From Fuerstiella sp. (lineage in GTDB: Bacteria; Planctomycetota; Planctomycetia; Planctomycetales; Planctomycetaceae): DNA of 62,726 nt. Each line of letters begins with the position of its first letter. Position 1 is the stretch's first letter. Of this stretch, positions 19,353 to 28,289 are shown one piece after another. Made by a program: the position numbers and the translations under genes. The stretch is taken from positions 1-62,726 of the forward strand of contig JALHMY010000051.1 in NCBI GenBank assembly GCA_022843805.1, written 5' to 3'. The notes below the pieces were generated by a model. It did not search any database. It saw nothing but the letters and a program-made list of their open reading frames with translations, and was not told where the DNA came from.

Positions 19353-20564
19353 TCACATTGTGGAGAGCAGGTTGGAATGCTCTCCCTGCTCAAACACGAC
19401 TTGTGCTCGACCAACCAGCAGCGGATCGACCGGACCAATTTTGTCCGAGTCTCTGCCATCGTAAGGCAGTCGATGCAGCACATAGCGCATCGCATTGAGT
19501 CGAGCCCGTTTCTTGCAATCGGATTTCACCACAGTCCAGGGGGAATCAGCAGTATCCGTGTAGAAGAACATCGCCTCCTTCGCCTTTGTGTATTCATCCC
19601 ATTTATCCAGCGATGCCTGATCGATGGGCGACAGCTTCCATTGTTTCAGTGGATGTCGTTCACGTTCATTAAACCGCCGCAACTGTTCTCGACGGCTGAC
19701 GGAGAACCAGAACTTGATCAGATGAATGCCGCTGCGACACAGATTCCGTTCAAACTCCGGTGCCTGCCGCATAAACTCGTTGTATTCATCGGGCGTGCAA
19801 AACCCCATCACCCGTTCCACACCTGCCCGATTATACCACGACCGGTCGAACATCACGATTTCACCACGAGTCGGCAGATGCTCCACATATCTCTGAAAAT
19901 ACCACTGGCCTCGTTCAAGATCAGTCGGCTTATCCAGAGCAACCACGCGGGCACCGCGAGGATTCAGGTGTTCCATGAATCGCTTGATCGCGCCTCCCTT
20001 TCCCGCGGCATCCCGGCCTTCGAACAGGATAATCAGCTTCTGCCCGGTCTTCTTTACCCAGGCCTGCAGTTTGAGCAACTCCACCTGCAATCGATACTTC
20101 TGTTTCTCATACGACTTGCGGGACATCAGGAACTGATAGGGGTAGCCGCCAGTCCGCCAGTCCGCCGAGAGCTTTGAATCCAGTTCTGTCAGTTCATGAG
20201 GATCCTGATTCCAGTTTTCCTGCAGGAGCGCCTTTTTGAGGACCTGGATATCGTCGGGCGATGTGCCCTGAAGAATGGCGTTCAGAACTTTCGCCAGTGT
20301 GTCTGCATCATGCGGGGGAACTGCCCGCATGATGTCAGTCACGGCATTGATTTTGGCTTCCTGAGCAGAGATGATCGATTCTGAGACGGCATGACGCTGG
20401 ATACCGGTTTCAGTTTCTGACGGTGAAATATCACCGCGGGCCGCCGGGCGACCGTGTCCGTTCGAACGACTGTGGTGATGATCGGGCGTCATCAGTTCCT
20501 TTACGCTCGCGTTCTTCTTCTCCAACTCTTCTGACGATTTTTCGTTTGATTGTTTGTGAGCCAT
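19353..20564 (-). CDS. ppk2: Polyphosphate kinase 2 family protein
   Basis: The protein has 403 residues. The C-terminal 260 residues are a PPK2 domain with Walker A FEGRDAAGKGGAIKRF, the lid-module segment FDRSWYNRAGVERVMGFC, and VALDKPTDLERGQWYFQRYV. PPK2 enzymes transfer phosphate between polyphosphate and nucleotides, usually making GTP or ATP from polyphosphate. An N-terminal extension of about 120 residues is charged and low in complexity near its start (serine, glutamate and lysine rich, then histidine rich). It resembles the extension found on some PPK2 class I proteins. GAGGTG lies 9 bases before the ATG. Confidence 0.9.
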   Translation of the reverse strand: MAHKQSNEKSSEELEKKNASVKELMTPDHHHSRSNGHGRPAARGDISPSETETGIQRHAVSESIISAQEAKINAVTDIMRAVPPHDADTLAKVLNAILQGTSPDDIQVLKKALLQENWNQDPHELTELDSKLSADWRTGGYPYQFLMSRKSYEKQKYRLQVELLKLQAWVKKTGQKLIILFEGRDAAGKGGAIKRFMEHLNPRGARVVALDKPTDLERGQWYFQRYVEHLPTRGEIVMFDRSWYNRAGVERVMGFCTPDEYNEFMRQAPEFERNLCRSGIHLIKFWFSVSRREQLRRFNERERHPLKQWKLSPIDQASLDKWDEYTKAKEAMFFYTDTADSPWTVVKSDCKKRARLNAMRYVLHRLPYDGRDSDKIGPVDPLLVGRAQVVFEQGEHSNLLSTM

Positions 20565-20694
20565 CGGCAGAGCACCTCAGCAAGTTCAGACGGGTTTTAG
20601 TGACTCCCCCAAATCAATGTTACTCAGCCCTATCTCAATCGTCCTTTCGACAGAATGCAAGCAACCACAGCCAACAAAGGCAGGATTCCGTCTG

Positions 20695-22131
20695 TCAGTT
20701 CATAATCATCCAGACGGCTTTCAGATATTCTGTTTCCGGGCAGGTGGAAATGACAGGGTGATCGGGAGCCGCTCCGGTTTTGGCAATAATCTGCATGCTG
20801 CGCGCAGCGTAACGGGCAGGACGATCGGCGGTTTCTGCCTGCAGCTCTTCTCCGCTCTGCCGCGAAGCAGCAATCAGCAGGTCCATAAATTCAGCCTCAG
20901 ACAGCAGACCGGCACATGAACAGCTCAGAAGCAGTCCGCCCGGCCTGACCAGTCGCATTGCCAGCCGATTCAATGCGAAATGCCGACGGGTTCCCTCTTC
21001 AATCTCAACCCTTGTTCGGATTAGTTTTGGAGGGTCGAGTACCACGACATCATACTGTCGCTGGTTGCGAATCATCTCACGCATGTAGCTGAATGCGTCT
21101 GCCTGAACGAAACGGATTCGTGCCTGATTCAGGTTGGCATTCTCCTTTGCCAGCCGAAGAGGCTCCTCATCCAGATCAACTCCCGTGACTTCCTCCGCCT
21201 TGCCCGCAACCGCTGCCTGAACCGAGAATCCACCCGTGTAACAGCACAGATCCAGCACGCTTTTTCCGTTACAAAACTCTGCCAGACGCCGACGGTTTTC
21301 TCTCTGATCACAAAAGAACCCGGTCTTGTGGCCCCCTTCAAATCGAATGCGAAATCGTGCTCCGTTTTCCTGAATGACAATACTCGACGGACAACTCTCA
21401 GACTTCAGTTCCGGCGGGTCGCAGCCTTCCTGCGACAAAAACTGCGGGCTCGTCCGAACGATCCAGTGCTGAGCGTCACACATTGGTGCCAGTCGCTGCA
21501 GCAATGCTCGGGATCGCTGATACATCCCAAGACCAAACGCCTCAGCTGAAAGAACATCCCCAAATCGATCAATCACAATCCCGGAGAGTCCGTCAGATTC
21601 CGAATGCACGACACGCCACGCCGTTGATTGTTTATCCAGCTGAAGAGTGTCCTTCCGCAGCGATACCGCCGCCTGCAGTTTCTGAGACCACGATTCTTCC
21701 GTGGGCAAATCCTGCTGATGCCACAGCATCCTCAGAGAAATCTCGCTGCGAGGATTATAAATCCCATACCCCACCAGCCGATTACCGTCCGCGTAAACAG
21801 CGGCAAGATCTCCTGGCCTCGCGCCTTCCACACGCTCAATTCTCTTTCGATACTGCAGTGGATGAAAGCTGTGCCCCTTGAGATAAACACACGGAATCCC
21901 GGCTCGCGGGTCCGGAGCCAGTACGGTCCGCTGATGGCCTAAACCGGTCGCTGATTCCGAAGTCTGCGGCAGATCCCAGGATCCCACGTCGTCCCCGCCC
22001 GATGCTCTGCGGCGATCCTGCTTTCCTCGTTCGCCTGCACCATTCGATCGCTGCGGCATTCCTTCAGATTCGGGTGAGTCTCGTTTTGATCCCGCAGGCT
22101 TTCCGGCACGACGATTACTGCGACGGTTCAT
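20695..22131 (-). CDS. rlmI: RlmI-like 23S rRNA cytosine-C5 methyltransferase
   Basis: The protein has 478 residues. A poorly conserved basic N-terminal tail of about 65 residues precedes a PUA-like domain (YLKGHSFHPLQYRKRIERVEGARPGDLAAVY), then an EEHEE-type linker and a class I methyltransferase domain. GHKTGFFCDQRENRR, SVLDLCCYTGGFSVQAAVAG, DLDEEPL and VVLDPPKLI are characteristic of RlmI/RlmK-type enzymes. RlmI makes m5C1962 in 23S rRNA in E. coli. The extra N-terminal tail is unusual and may aid RNA binding. AAGGGA precedes the start. Confidence 0.85.
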   Translation of the reverse strand: MNRRSNRRAGKPAGSKRDSPESEGMPQRSNGAGERGKQDRRRASGGDDVGSWDLPQTSESATGLGHQRTVLAPDPRAGIPCVYLKGHSFHPLQYRKRIERVEGARPGDLAAVYADGNRLVGYGIYNPRSEISLRMLWHQQDLPTEESWSQKLQAAVSLRKDTLQLDKQSTAWRVVHSESDGLSGIVIDRFGDVLSAEAFGLGMYQRSRALLQRLAPMCDAQHWIVRTSPQFLSQEGCDPPELKSESCPSSIVIQENGARFRIRFEGGHKTGFFCDQRENRRRLAEFCNGKSVLDLCCYTGGFSVQAAVAGKAEEVTGVDLDEEPLRLAKENANLNQARIRFVQADAFSYMREMIRNQRQYDVVVLDPPKLIRTRVEIEEGTRRHFALNRLAMRLVRPGGLLLSCSCAGLLSEAEFMDLLIAASRQSGEELQAETADRPARYAARSMQIIAKTGAAPDHPVISTCPETEYLKAVWMIMN

Positions 22132-22197
22132 CAGGTCCCTTCAATTCTTCAACTGTCCTGTGACAGGAAATTCGTGTTCAATAAGAAGATTCTTCAG

Positions 22198-22821
22198 CTA
22201 AACGCTCTTTCCAAATTCGTTTGAAAGCCGCATTAACTGGGGTATAAAAATTGAAAATGCCCGAGCTCGGTGACTCAGCCGATGCTTCACCGTTGCACTC
22301 AGTTCTCCGAATGTCCGATGATATTCCGGAATCAGAAAATAGGGGTCATACCCAAAACCACCTGCTCCCCGAGGAGCCCGCAAAATCCGACCCCGGCAGG
22401 TCCCTTCCACAGCCAGTCGGATTTCTCCCGCCGGATTCGAAAGGGCAATGCTGCAAATATATCCGGCCCCTCGCTTTTCATCCGCAACGTCCAGCAACTC
22501 TGTCATGAGCTTTGCATTGTTCGCTTCATCCGTGGCTCCATGCCCACTGTAACGGGCCGAATAAATGCCAGGAGCACCGTTTAATGCGTCGACTCGCAGA
22601 CCACTGTCTTCCCCAATCACCCATTGCTGAAGAGCCATGGCCACTTCGCGAGCTTTCTTCGCAGCGTTTTCAGCAAACGTCATCCCGTCCTCTTCGACGT
22701 CCGGCACGTGCGGAAACTGTGTCACCGGGACCACGACAAATCCATAAGGTGCAAGAATCTCGGCAACCTCACGCGTTTTTTTTGCATTTCTGCTGGCGAG
22801 CACAATTGTTCGTTCAGTCAT
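22198..22821 (-). CDS. rdgB: RdgB/HAM1 family XTP/dITP pyrophosphatase
   Basis: The protein has 207 residues, the usual length. The N terminus IVLASRNAKKTREVAEIL, the DVEEDGMTFAENAAKKA segment, VIGEDSGLRVDALNGAPGIYSARYSG and GAGGFGYDPYFLIPEYHRTFGELS are all diagnostic. The enzyme hydrolyses non-canonical purine triphosphates (dITP, XTP) to monophosphates and so sanitises the nucleotide pool. It lies 66 bases downstream of the leftward rlmI-like gene in the opposite order of transcription flow (this gene is transcribed first), so cotranscription with the epimerase upstream is possible. Confidence 0.92.
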   Translation of the reverse strand: MTERTIVLASRNAKKTREVAEILAPYGFVVVPVTQFPHVPDVEEDGMTFAENAAKKAREVAMALQQWVIGEDSGLRVDALNGAPGIYSARYSGHGATDEANNAKLMTELLDVADEKRGAGYICSIALSNPAGEIRLAVEGTCRGRILRAPRGAGGFGYDPYFLIPEYHRTFGELSATVKHRLSHRARAFSIFIPQLMRLSNEFGKSV

Positions 22822-22875
22822 AATTCACTCTGTCGGTGAGAACCTGCCTCAGGCTGCTCTTTGTTCATTTCAGAA

Positions 22876-23889
22876 TTAAACACTGCGTTTGTTCAGCATG
22901 GCTCTGACGGTCAATGGCATCGCCTCTGCAAAATCTTTCGAGGGTTGATAACCAAGTTTCTGAATCGCCTTCTCGATACTGAAGTCCAGGTTCAAACCCA
23001 GAAATTTGATGCGGGCACTGTTGAGCAGCGGCGCTTCTTTTTTTCCGAGCAGCTTCCAGACGCTCTCCATGACTGCCGCAATGCCTTTTGCAGCAATCAG
23101 AGGCACAACCTTTTTGGGCTTTTTGTATCCGGCGTTCTCACAGATCGTCTCGACAAACTCTTTCCGGCTGACAGGCCGCGGATCGTGAATGTTGAAAACT
23201 TCACCGACCACGTCATCTCGAGATATCGCCAGCCAGATGGCCTCGCAGAGATTACCGACGTACGTATTATTAAGCAGCTTGTCATTATTGCCGAGATAAG
23301 CAAATTTTCCGCTGTCCAGCTTTTCCATCAGTCGAGGCAAAACCGTACGATCGCGCGGCCCGTATATGAAGCCGGGGCGCAGAATCACTCCGGGAAGCTG
23401 GCGTTTACGCATGTAGTCCAGTACCAGCAGCTCCGATTCCACCTTGGTCAGCGTGTACCCATCGATTCCGACCGTGCTCGGTTCCGTGGTTTCATCAGTC
23501 CCATAATGATCGCGCCCTTCATAGACGCCGAGCGAACTGATCTGAACCCATCGTTTGAGAGATTTCTCGGCAAGCACCGCATCCAGGAGCGCGCGTGTTC
23601 CTTCAACATTCACTTTACGATATTCGTCCGTCGGCCCCCAGTCTCCCACTTTTGCTGCGCAATGCACAACAACTGATACGCCCTGACTCGCTTTCCGCAG
23701 GCTCTCTGGCTGATCCAGGTCTCCTTCAACAATTTCTACTCCCCATTGCTGCAGCAATTCGACACGTGAGCCTCGTCGTACTAATGCACGAACATTCAGA
23801 CCACGCTGCCGACCCTGCTCAGCCACGTGACTGCCTACCAGCCCAGTCGCTCCTGTGACCAGCAAACGATCCTGTTGAGTCAACTCCAC
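22876..23889 (-). CDS. NAD-dependent epimerase/dehydratase (3-beta-HSD-like SDR)
   Basis: The protein has 337 residues with a GTG start supported by GGGGAAG 7 bases upstream. An extended short-chain dehydrogenase fold is seen: the nucleotide-binding loop TGATGLVGSHVAEQG, the arginine-containing ALVRRGS after strand 2, VHCAAKV, and the catalytic Y-x-x-x-K as GYTLTKVESE. RPGFIYGPRD is the usual substrate-side motif. It belongs to the 3-beta-hydroxysteroid dehydrogenase/isomerase-like group, often linked in bacteria to terpenoid or sugar modification. The substrate is unknown. Confidence 0.85.
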   Translation of the reverse strand: MELTQQDRLLVTGATGLVGSHVAEQGRQRGLNVRALVRRGSRVELLQQWGVEIVEGDLDQPESLRKASQGVSVVVHCAAKVGDWGPTDEYRKVNVEGTRALLDAVLAEKSLKRWVQISSLGVYEGRDHYGTDETTEPSTVGIDGYTLTKVESELLVLDYMRKRQLPGVILRPGFIYGPRDRTVLPRLMEKLDSGKFAYLGNNDKLLNNTYVGNLCEAIWLAISRDDVVGEVFNIHDPRPVSRKEFVETICENAGYKKPKKVVPLIAAKGIAAVMESVWKLLGKKEAPLLNSARIKFLGLNLDFSIEKAIQKLGYQPSKDFAEAMPLTVRAMLNKRSV

Positions 23890-24697
23890 TTCAATACTTC
23901 CCCGTTAACTGACGTGACAGCGTCACTGATGATTTATACGAATTCGGCGACCCGTGCATCGTCGCCGAATCCTGAATCGCTGCCAGTCACCGCAACCGTC
24001 TGCGATGCTGCAAAATCAGCCGCCTCGGCCCTTATCGCAACTCGATTCAGGAGCTGAACTCTAACCGTGCGGCACTCGGACGTCGAATAAGCATGATACG
24101 ATACTTGTGTACAGGTATTGTGTTCTTACCTGCGTTGTGGGGCAGCAGATGATCGCCTCCGGCATTCGTAGTGCTCTGTCAAGACAAAGAGTTCGGGTTG
24201 AATGTAGTGGATCTTGCCAAAGATCCCATCGCTACAGGACCTTTAGCAAGGTCCACTACCCGAAATTCAAAGCTTGACAGATCACTAGAGCAGTAGTCCT
24301 CGACCTGGCGAAACGCGGGTGCCTGCATCTCCGCAGTGTCATTCTGGTGGACATGGGAAAGGTTTTCCGTATTCGGGGACTGGGTAGAAATCAGCGGATA
24401 AAGCACGCTCTCCCTGCCGTTGAACTGCAGACAGATCCTTTTATCTGTGTCAGATGCTCCGTCTGGTCCGATAAAGCATAGTGAAGTGGTTCGTGTCGGC
24501 GTCATGGCGAATAGCTGTGGGGCAACAGGGAAGTTGCTGAAGCTGCGAAATGGACTTGCGGTTATTGACACGAACTGGCCAAAGCGGCTCGCGATGAAAC
24601 AGCCATGTCTGCAGGGACGCAGGCAGGCTGTTGCGAGTCTCCTGTTGAAGCCGAAATTTCAGACCGAATGGATTCCTATGGAAAGGTTAGCGCTGAC
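23890..24697. other. Intergenic region with repeat copy B
   Basis: The spacer of about 800 bases contains repeat copy B (24178-24285) and otherwise no recognisable gene. Small open frames in it overlap the repeat or lack ribosome binding sites. A GGAAAGG site near 24680 serves the next gene. Confidence 0.5.
24178..24285. repeat. Palindromic ~108-bp repeat, copy B
   Basis: Same architecture as copies A and C: aaagagttcgggttgaatgt at the left, a palindromic centre around gtagtggatc and ggtccactac, and ccgaaattcaaagcttgaca at the right. It differs from A at scattered loop positions, as expected of independently diverged copies. Confidence 0.85.
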
Positions 24698-25642
24698 ATG
24701 AAGTCGCCGCACCTGTTGATCATTCGTGCCACTTGCTTCGTTGTTGCGATTCCAATTTTCTTTCTGGACGCCAATGCGCAGCTGGTGCCAGGAACCGGAA
24801 CGAAAATCGCCCAGGTGGGTGACAATTTCGAAGCAGAAGACTGGAAATGGATTCCGAACGGCGAAAAAGCGAGTCGTGAGCAGGACGAACAGGTCCGTTC
24901 ACCGACCGGATACTCGACCAATCGGCACTGGTTTGAAAGCCCCAAGCGGGGAATGCCGGACTATATTTCACGAGTCTCCACACCGGAAGGCGGCATTCCA
25001 GGCAGCAAGGGTGCCCTGAAGCTTCAAACACTGAATTCCGGAGTTCCAGGCCGACCATCGGGCGCAATGGAACAGGACGACCTGATCATGTCGTGTGCCT
25101 CAAAAATCGGGGCCATCAGCGTTTCACGCAATCCCAGCTGTACGACGAGACTCTGGGTTCCGGCCTATGACCAGTTCGAACGCCGCTCCGGCACGCATTT
25201 CGGATACCGCATTGACCTGAAGACAACGGTGACGGAGAAAAAGAAAACGTTCCTGATTTCTCGCACGGAACGCAAACAGGAAGATTACTGGCCCGGATTC
25301 TTCGTCGAGTTTCACAGCAAACATGATCCCCGCTTCAAAGAAGACGAGGCGGTATTGCTGGTACGAGGAAACAATCTGGGACATGAAATCAAAGGACCAA
25401 AGCTGACCCCAGGCTGGTGGACTCTGGGTATGTCGGTGACTTCAGATGGCCGAGTGCACTTTTATGCGAGTCCGGGCGTCGACAATCTGACGGCCGCCGA
25501 TCATGTGTATTCCAGCTTCCCGTACGGTTACGAGGCTGAGTACTTCGCGACACACTTCTTTAACTCCTGCAACCTGTATGACGGCCGAACCTGGTCGACG
25601 CCATTCATCATTGATGATCCGGCGATTTACACGATGCGATAG
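24698..25642 (+). CDS. Secreted protein of unknown function
   Basis: The protein has 314 residues from the ATG at 24698, which directly precedes a good signal peptide (KSPHLLIIR, a hydrophobic core, and DANAQ as a likely cleavage region). The mature protein is rich in aromatic residues and predicted to be mostly beta (FHSKHD, GWWTLGMSVTSDGRVHFYAS, NLYDGRTWSTPF). I do not recognise the family. The segment from about residue 230 resembles concanavalin-like lectin or DUF1080-like jelly-roll strands, a weak impression only. A symmetrical hairpin follows the gene. Confidence 0.6.
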   Translation: MKSPHLLIIRATCFVVAIPIFFLDANAQLVPGTGTKIAQVGDNFEAEDWKWIPNGEKASREQDEQVRSPTGYSTNRHWFESPKRGMPDYISRVSTPEGGIPGSKGALKLQTLNSGVPGRPSGAMEQDDLIMSCASKIGAISVSRNPSCTTRLWVPAYDQFERRSGTHFGYRIDLKTTVTEKKKTFLISRTERKQEDYWPGFFVEFHSKHDPRFKEDEAVLLVRGNNLGHEIKGPKLTPGWWTLGMSVTSDGRVHFYASPGVDNLTAADHVYSSFPYGYEAEYFATHFFNSCNLYDGRTWSTPFIIDDPAIYTMR

Positions 25643-25762
25643 ATGAACGAGTTCAGTCTGAACAATACGTGATTGAATCGCTCGGGGAGAATTAAGCGAG
25701 CTGCCACAATACATTTGAAGCGTTCGTTAACGGGTATCCTCCTCCGCCTGAAGACGACCTGA

Positions 25763-25803
25763 AAATCCGTGTCTGCTATCAATCCCATAGCAGACACGGA
25801 TTT
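25763..25803. terminator. Bidirectional terminator between convergent genes
   Basis: Perfect 17-bp stem (aaatccgtgtctgctat with atagcagacacggattt) and a 7-base loop, with A and T runs at the outer ends. The right arm overlaps the stop codon of the leftward methyltransferase gene. Confidence 0.85.
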
Positions 25804-26473
25804 ATTCTTTTCGCATGCTCTGAAGTTTCGCGACAACGGCATGTCGAACGTGGAACGCCTCAAGTGACGGTTCTGCTCTCACTTCCACGGTGGCCAGAGT
25901 TTCTTCTGGCCAGAGTGTGGTTCCTCGACGATCAGGCTCCGCCGCCAGAACCAGTTGCGATCCTGAAGATGTCTGTCTCAGCGTTTCCATAATCTGTTCG
26001 TCGAAGTGGCGAACATCGGAAGCCAGGACCACGTCGAAGTCGAGAAGTTCCAAATCGGTGAAACTGCTGCAGACTGCTGTCGTGACTACTTTATTGACAG
26101 CAGCATTCATTCGAGCAGCTGTGATGGCGAGCGGATCAATATCCACCAGCAGCACACTTGCAGCTCCCGCGATCGCCGCGGCGATTCCGCACATTCCCGA
26201 TCCACAGCCGAGGTCCACGATGCGTTTTCCGGCGATGAGTTCAGGATGATCCAGAATCCAGCGTGACAACGCCTGCCCAGCTCCCCAGGCGATACCCCAG
26301 TACGGAGTTTCGGGCAACCGGACCTCGTCAGGGCCAACCCAGATTTCTGCATCCGATTTCAACAAATGAAGCCGAAGTTCCGGCACGAGTGAAGGGCAAC
26401 AGAGCGACGTGTTGTTGAGAATAACTTGCTGCTGGGACTCGTCTGACGAGCTGGACAGTAGATTTTCCTGCAT
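25802..26473 (-). CDS. Methyltransf_16-like (NNT1/METTL-type) methyltransferase
   Basis: The protein has 223 residues. The N-terminal region WVGPDEVRLPETPYWGIAWGAGQALSRWI precedes motif I, RIVDLGCGSGMCGIAAAIAGA, and the acidic VDIDPLA. DFDVVLASDVRHFDEQIMETL fits motif IV of the lysine/N-terminal methyltransferase group (Methyltransf_16), which includes ETFB lysine methyltransferase-like proteins. A protein substrate is therefore more likely than a small molecule, but it cannot be named. Its last codon lies in the shared terminator with the convergent gene. Confidence 0.75.
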   Translation of the reverse strand: MQENLLSSSSDESQQQVILNNTSLCCPSLVPELRLHLLKSDAEIWVGPDEVRLPETPYWGIAWGAGQALSRWILDHPELIAGKRIVDLGCGSGMCGIAAAIAGAASVLLVDIDPLAITAARMNAAVNKVVTTAVCSSFTDLELLDFDVVLASDVRHFDEQIMETLRQTSSGSQLVLAAEPDRRGTTLWPEETLATVEVRAEPSLEAFHVRHAVVAKLQSMRKE

Positions 26474-26573
26474 TTTTCAATAAATCTTATCACGTTGACG
26501 CAAAGCCGAACGCTGCTAAAATCCGCCGCTTCTGATTTAAACCGCCAATCGGAATGGCAGAGTCTGGTGCTCC

Positions 26574-26682
26574 GTCTAGACAAAGAGTTCGGGTTGAATG
26601 TAGTGGATCCTGCTAAAGATCCCATGGTTGTACGACCTTTAGCAAGGTCCACTATCCGAAATTCAAAGCTTGACAAAGCACT
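26574..26682. repeat. Palindromic ~108-bp repeat, copy C
   Basis: Third copy, ending 18 bases before the tRNA-Pro gene. It retains aaagagttcgggttgaatgt, the palindromic centre and ccgaaattcaaagcttgaca, with one change in the right arm (ccactatcc rather than ccactaccc). It lies on the host side of the integration junction. Confidence 0.85.
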
Positions 26683-26700
26683 GGAGTTGGTTTTCTCACA

Positions 26701-26775
26701 CGGGGTGTAGCTCAGCTTGGCTAGAGCGCTACGTTCGGGACGTAGAGGCCGCAGGTTCAAATCCTGTCACCCCGA
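26701..26775 (+). tRNA. tRNA-Pro (anticodon CGG)
   Basis: Full cloverleaf: acceptor cggggtg / caccccg, D arm gctc...gagc, anticodon stem ctacg / cgtag with loop ttcggga (anticodon CGG, reading CCG), and T arm gcagg ttcaaat cctgt (one G-T pair). No CCA is encoded. The 3' half is shared with the end of the serine recombinase gene on the opposite strand, so this tRNA is the probable attachment site of the element. Confidence 0.95.
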
Positions 26776-28289
26776 CTAGACGAGACAAGAAGCCCTTCGG
26801 CGAGAACGTCGAAGGGCTTTCTTGTTGTCGGGACTAGAGTTACGTCGTCGAGGACGAAGTTCAAAAAGACAATTTCCAAATACCGACGCTTCACTGAGTA
26901 GTCAGCCGTAAGCCATTTGCCACGAAGGTTTTGCGAAAGTTCAAAAGCCTTCACCGCAATTTCGCCATTCTCGTGGCGACCCAGATCGCAGGCGTCGAGT
27001 TGCAGCTTGAAGTTTGCCTCCCGATCACGAAGCTCCGTCGCTTTTTCGGCCATCGTCTTCTCGTCAATCTCTTCCAGCAGTCGGAGATTCAGCAGCCGGT
27101 TTTGCTGCTGACGGAGAAGGGATAACTGCCGCTGGATTTCTTCGGCCTTGAGCCGTGAGTCTTCCTGCTCGAACTTCGTCCGCACCCGCAATTGCGATGC
27201 GAACCACTCCCGCACGTCATCGCTCTCGATGCGCATCTTGTCGAAGATCGCCAGCATTTGCAGGTCGATTTTTTCTTCGTTGAGGCGAACCCGTGGATGG
27301 CCCGGAGCGTTGTACTGTGAGCAGCGATAGTAGACGTACTCCTTGCCCGTGGTCTTCTTGACGACCGACTCCCCGGTGATGATGGCGTTGCAGTGTTTGC
27401 ACTGAATCAGACCACCGGCGTAGGTGAGTTCATGGGAACGGTAGACCTTCTCCCCCAACAGCACTTGCACCGTGTCCCAAGTCACCCGATCAACCAGCGG
27501 CTTCTGTGTGCCAGGATGCCACTGCCCCTGGTACTTCACTTCCCCGATGTACGACCGATCCCGAAGGATGGTGTAGAGCTTGCTTCGAGTGAAGCGAGGC
27601 ATCGAATCTGTGTAGTAGATGCCCTCTTGATAGAGGCGCTCAAGAAGGCTATCGAGGGTCAAATGATGATATGCGTACAGTTCAAAGAGCTTGGTGACTT
27701 TTGTGCCGTTCACGGGATGAACCTCCACAAGACCACGTTTCTCAACTCGGATATTTCGATAGCCGTAAGGAGCCTTCTGCGGGAACAGACCTTCTTCGAC
27801 CCGCCGCTTCACGCCACCTTTCACGTCGATTGATTGCTGCTCCGTGTAGAAGCTCGCCATGCTCGCCAACATGCGGCGTTGCATCCGGCCTGCGGGCGTA
27901 TTCTCGGTGGGTTGCGTCACCGAAAAGAATGGCACGTCGAATTCTGACTCCAGGCGTTCAAGCTCAACGTAGTCGAAAAGGTTTCGAGCCGCCCGGTCAA
28001 CCTTGTAGAACAAAATGCCATCAAGCTCGATAGCGTGCTTCTTGGCGTATGCAATCAGTTCCTTGAACGTCTTGCGTTCGTCCGTCTTGCTCGCCGTCTC
28101 TGCAATTCGCCAGAGCTTGATGATCGTTCCATTTTGCCTCTCGGCGTAGGCGTTCAGAGCGTCAACTTGAATGTCGAGTGAGAAGCCTTCACGCTCTTGT
28201 TCCCGACTGCTGACCCGTGCCAGGGCAATGAACCGCTTCTTTTTCTGCGTGCTTGTCTTGGGTTTGTTGTTTGACTTGGGCTTCTTCAT
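26757..28289 (-). CDS. Large serine recombinase (integrase) of the element
   Basis: The protein has 510 residues. The catalytic domain carries ALARVSSREQE (nucleophile Ser27, Arg25) and YKVDRAARN (the conserved D-R-x-x-R-N). A recombinase domain (PYGYRNI), a zinc ribbon (CKHC...YYRC) and a long coiled coil (about 370-440, rich in Q and L) follow, as in phiC31-type integrases. The stop codon lies inside the tRNA-Pro gene, so the last residues (SRGDRI) are encoded by the tRNA 3' end and its downstream hairpin. It overlaps the upstream gene by four bases and is probably translated with it. It likely integrates the element at this tRNA. Confidence 0.92.
   Translation of the reverse strand: MKKPKSNNKPKTSTQKKKRFIALARVSSREQEREGFSLDIQVDALNAYAERQNGTIIKLWRIAETASKTDERKTFKELIAYAKKHAIELDGILFYKVDRAARNLFDYVELERLESEFDVPFFSVTQPTENTPAGRMQRRMLASMASFYTEQQSIDVKGGVKRRVEEGLFPQKAPYGYRNIRVEKRGLVEVHPVNGTKVTKLFELYAYHHLTLDSLLERLYQEGIYYTDSMPRFTRSKLYTILRDRSYIGEVKYQGQWHPGTQKPLVDRVTWDTVQVLLGEKVYRSHELTYAGGLIQCKHCNAIITGESVVKKTTGKEYVYYRCSQYNAPGHPRVRLNEEKIDLQMLAIFDKMRIESDDVREWFASQLRVRTKFEQEDSRLKAEEIQRQLSLLRQQQNRLLNLRLLEEIDEKTMAEKATELRDREANFKLQLDACDLGRHENGEIAVKAFELSQNLRGKWLTADYSVKRRYLEIVFLNFVLDDVTLVPTTRKPFDVLAEGLLVSSSRGDRI
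26783..26824 (+). terminator. Hairpin after tRNA-Pro, inside recombinase coding sequence
   Basis: An inverted repeat (acaagaagcccttcg facing cgaagggctttcttgt) lies just downstream of the tRNA and can terminate its transcript. On the other strand the same bases encode the recombinase residues just before SRGDRI. Confidence 0.65.

Noticed and set aside
19377..20177. 266-codon frame opposite ppk2
   Set aside because: It lies entirely within the PPK2 coding region on the other strand and has no family features.
22861..23676. 271-codon frame opposite the epimerase gene
   Set aside because: The epimerase has complete SDR motifs; the opposite frame has none.
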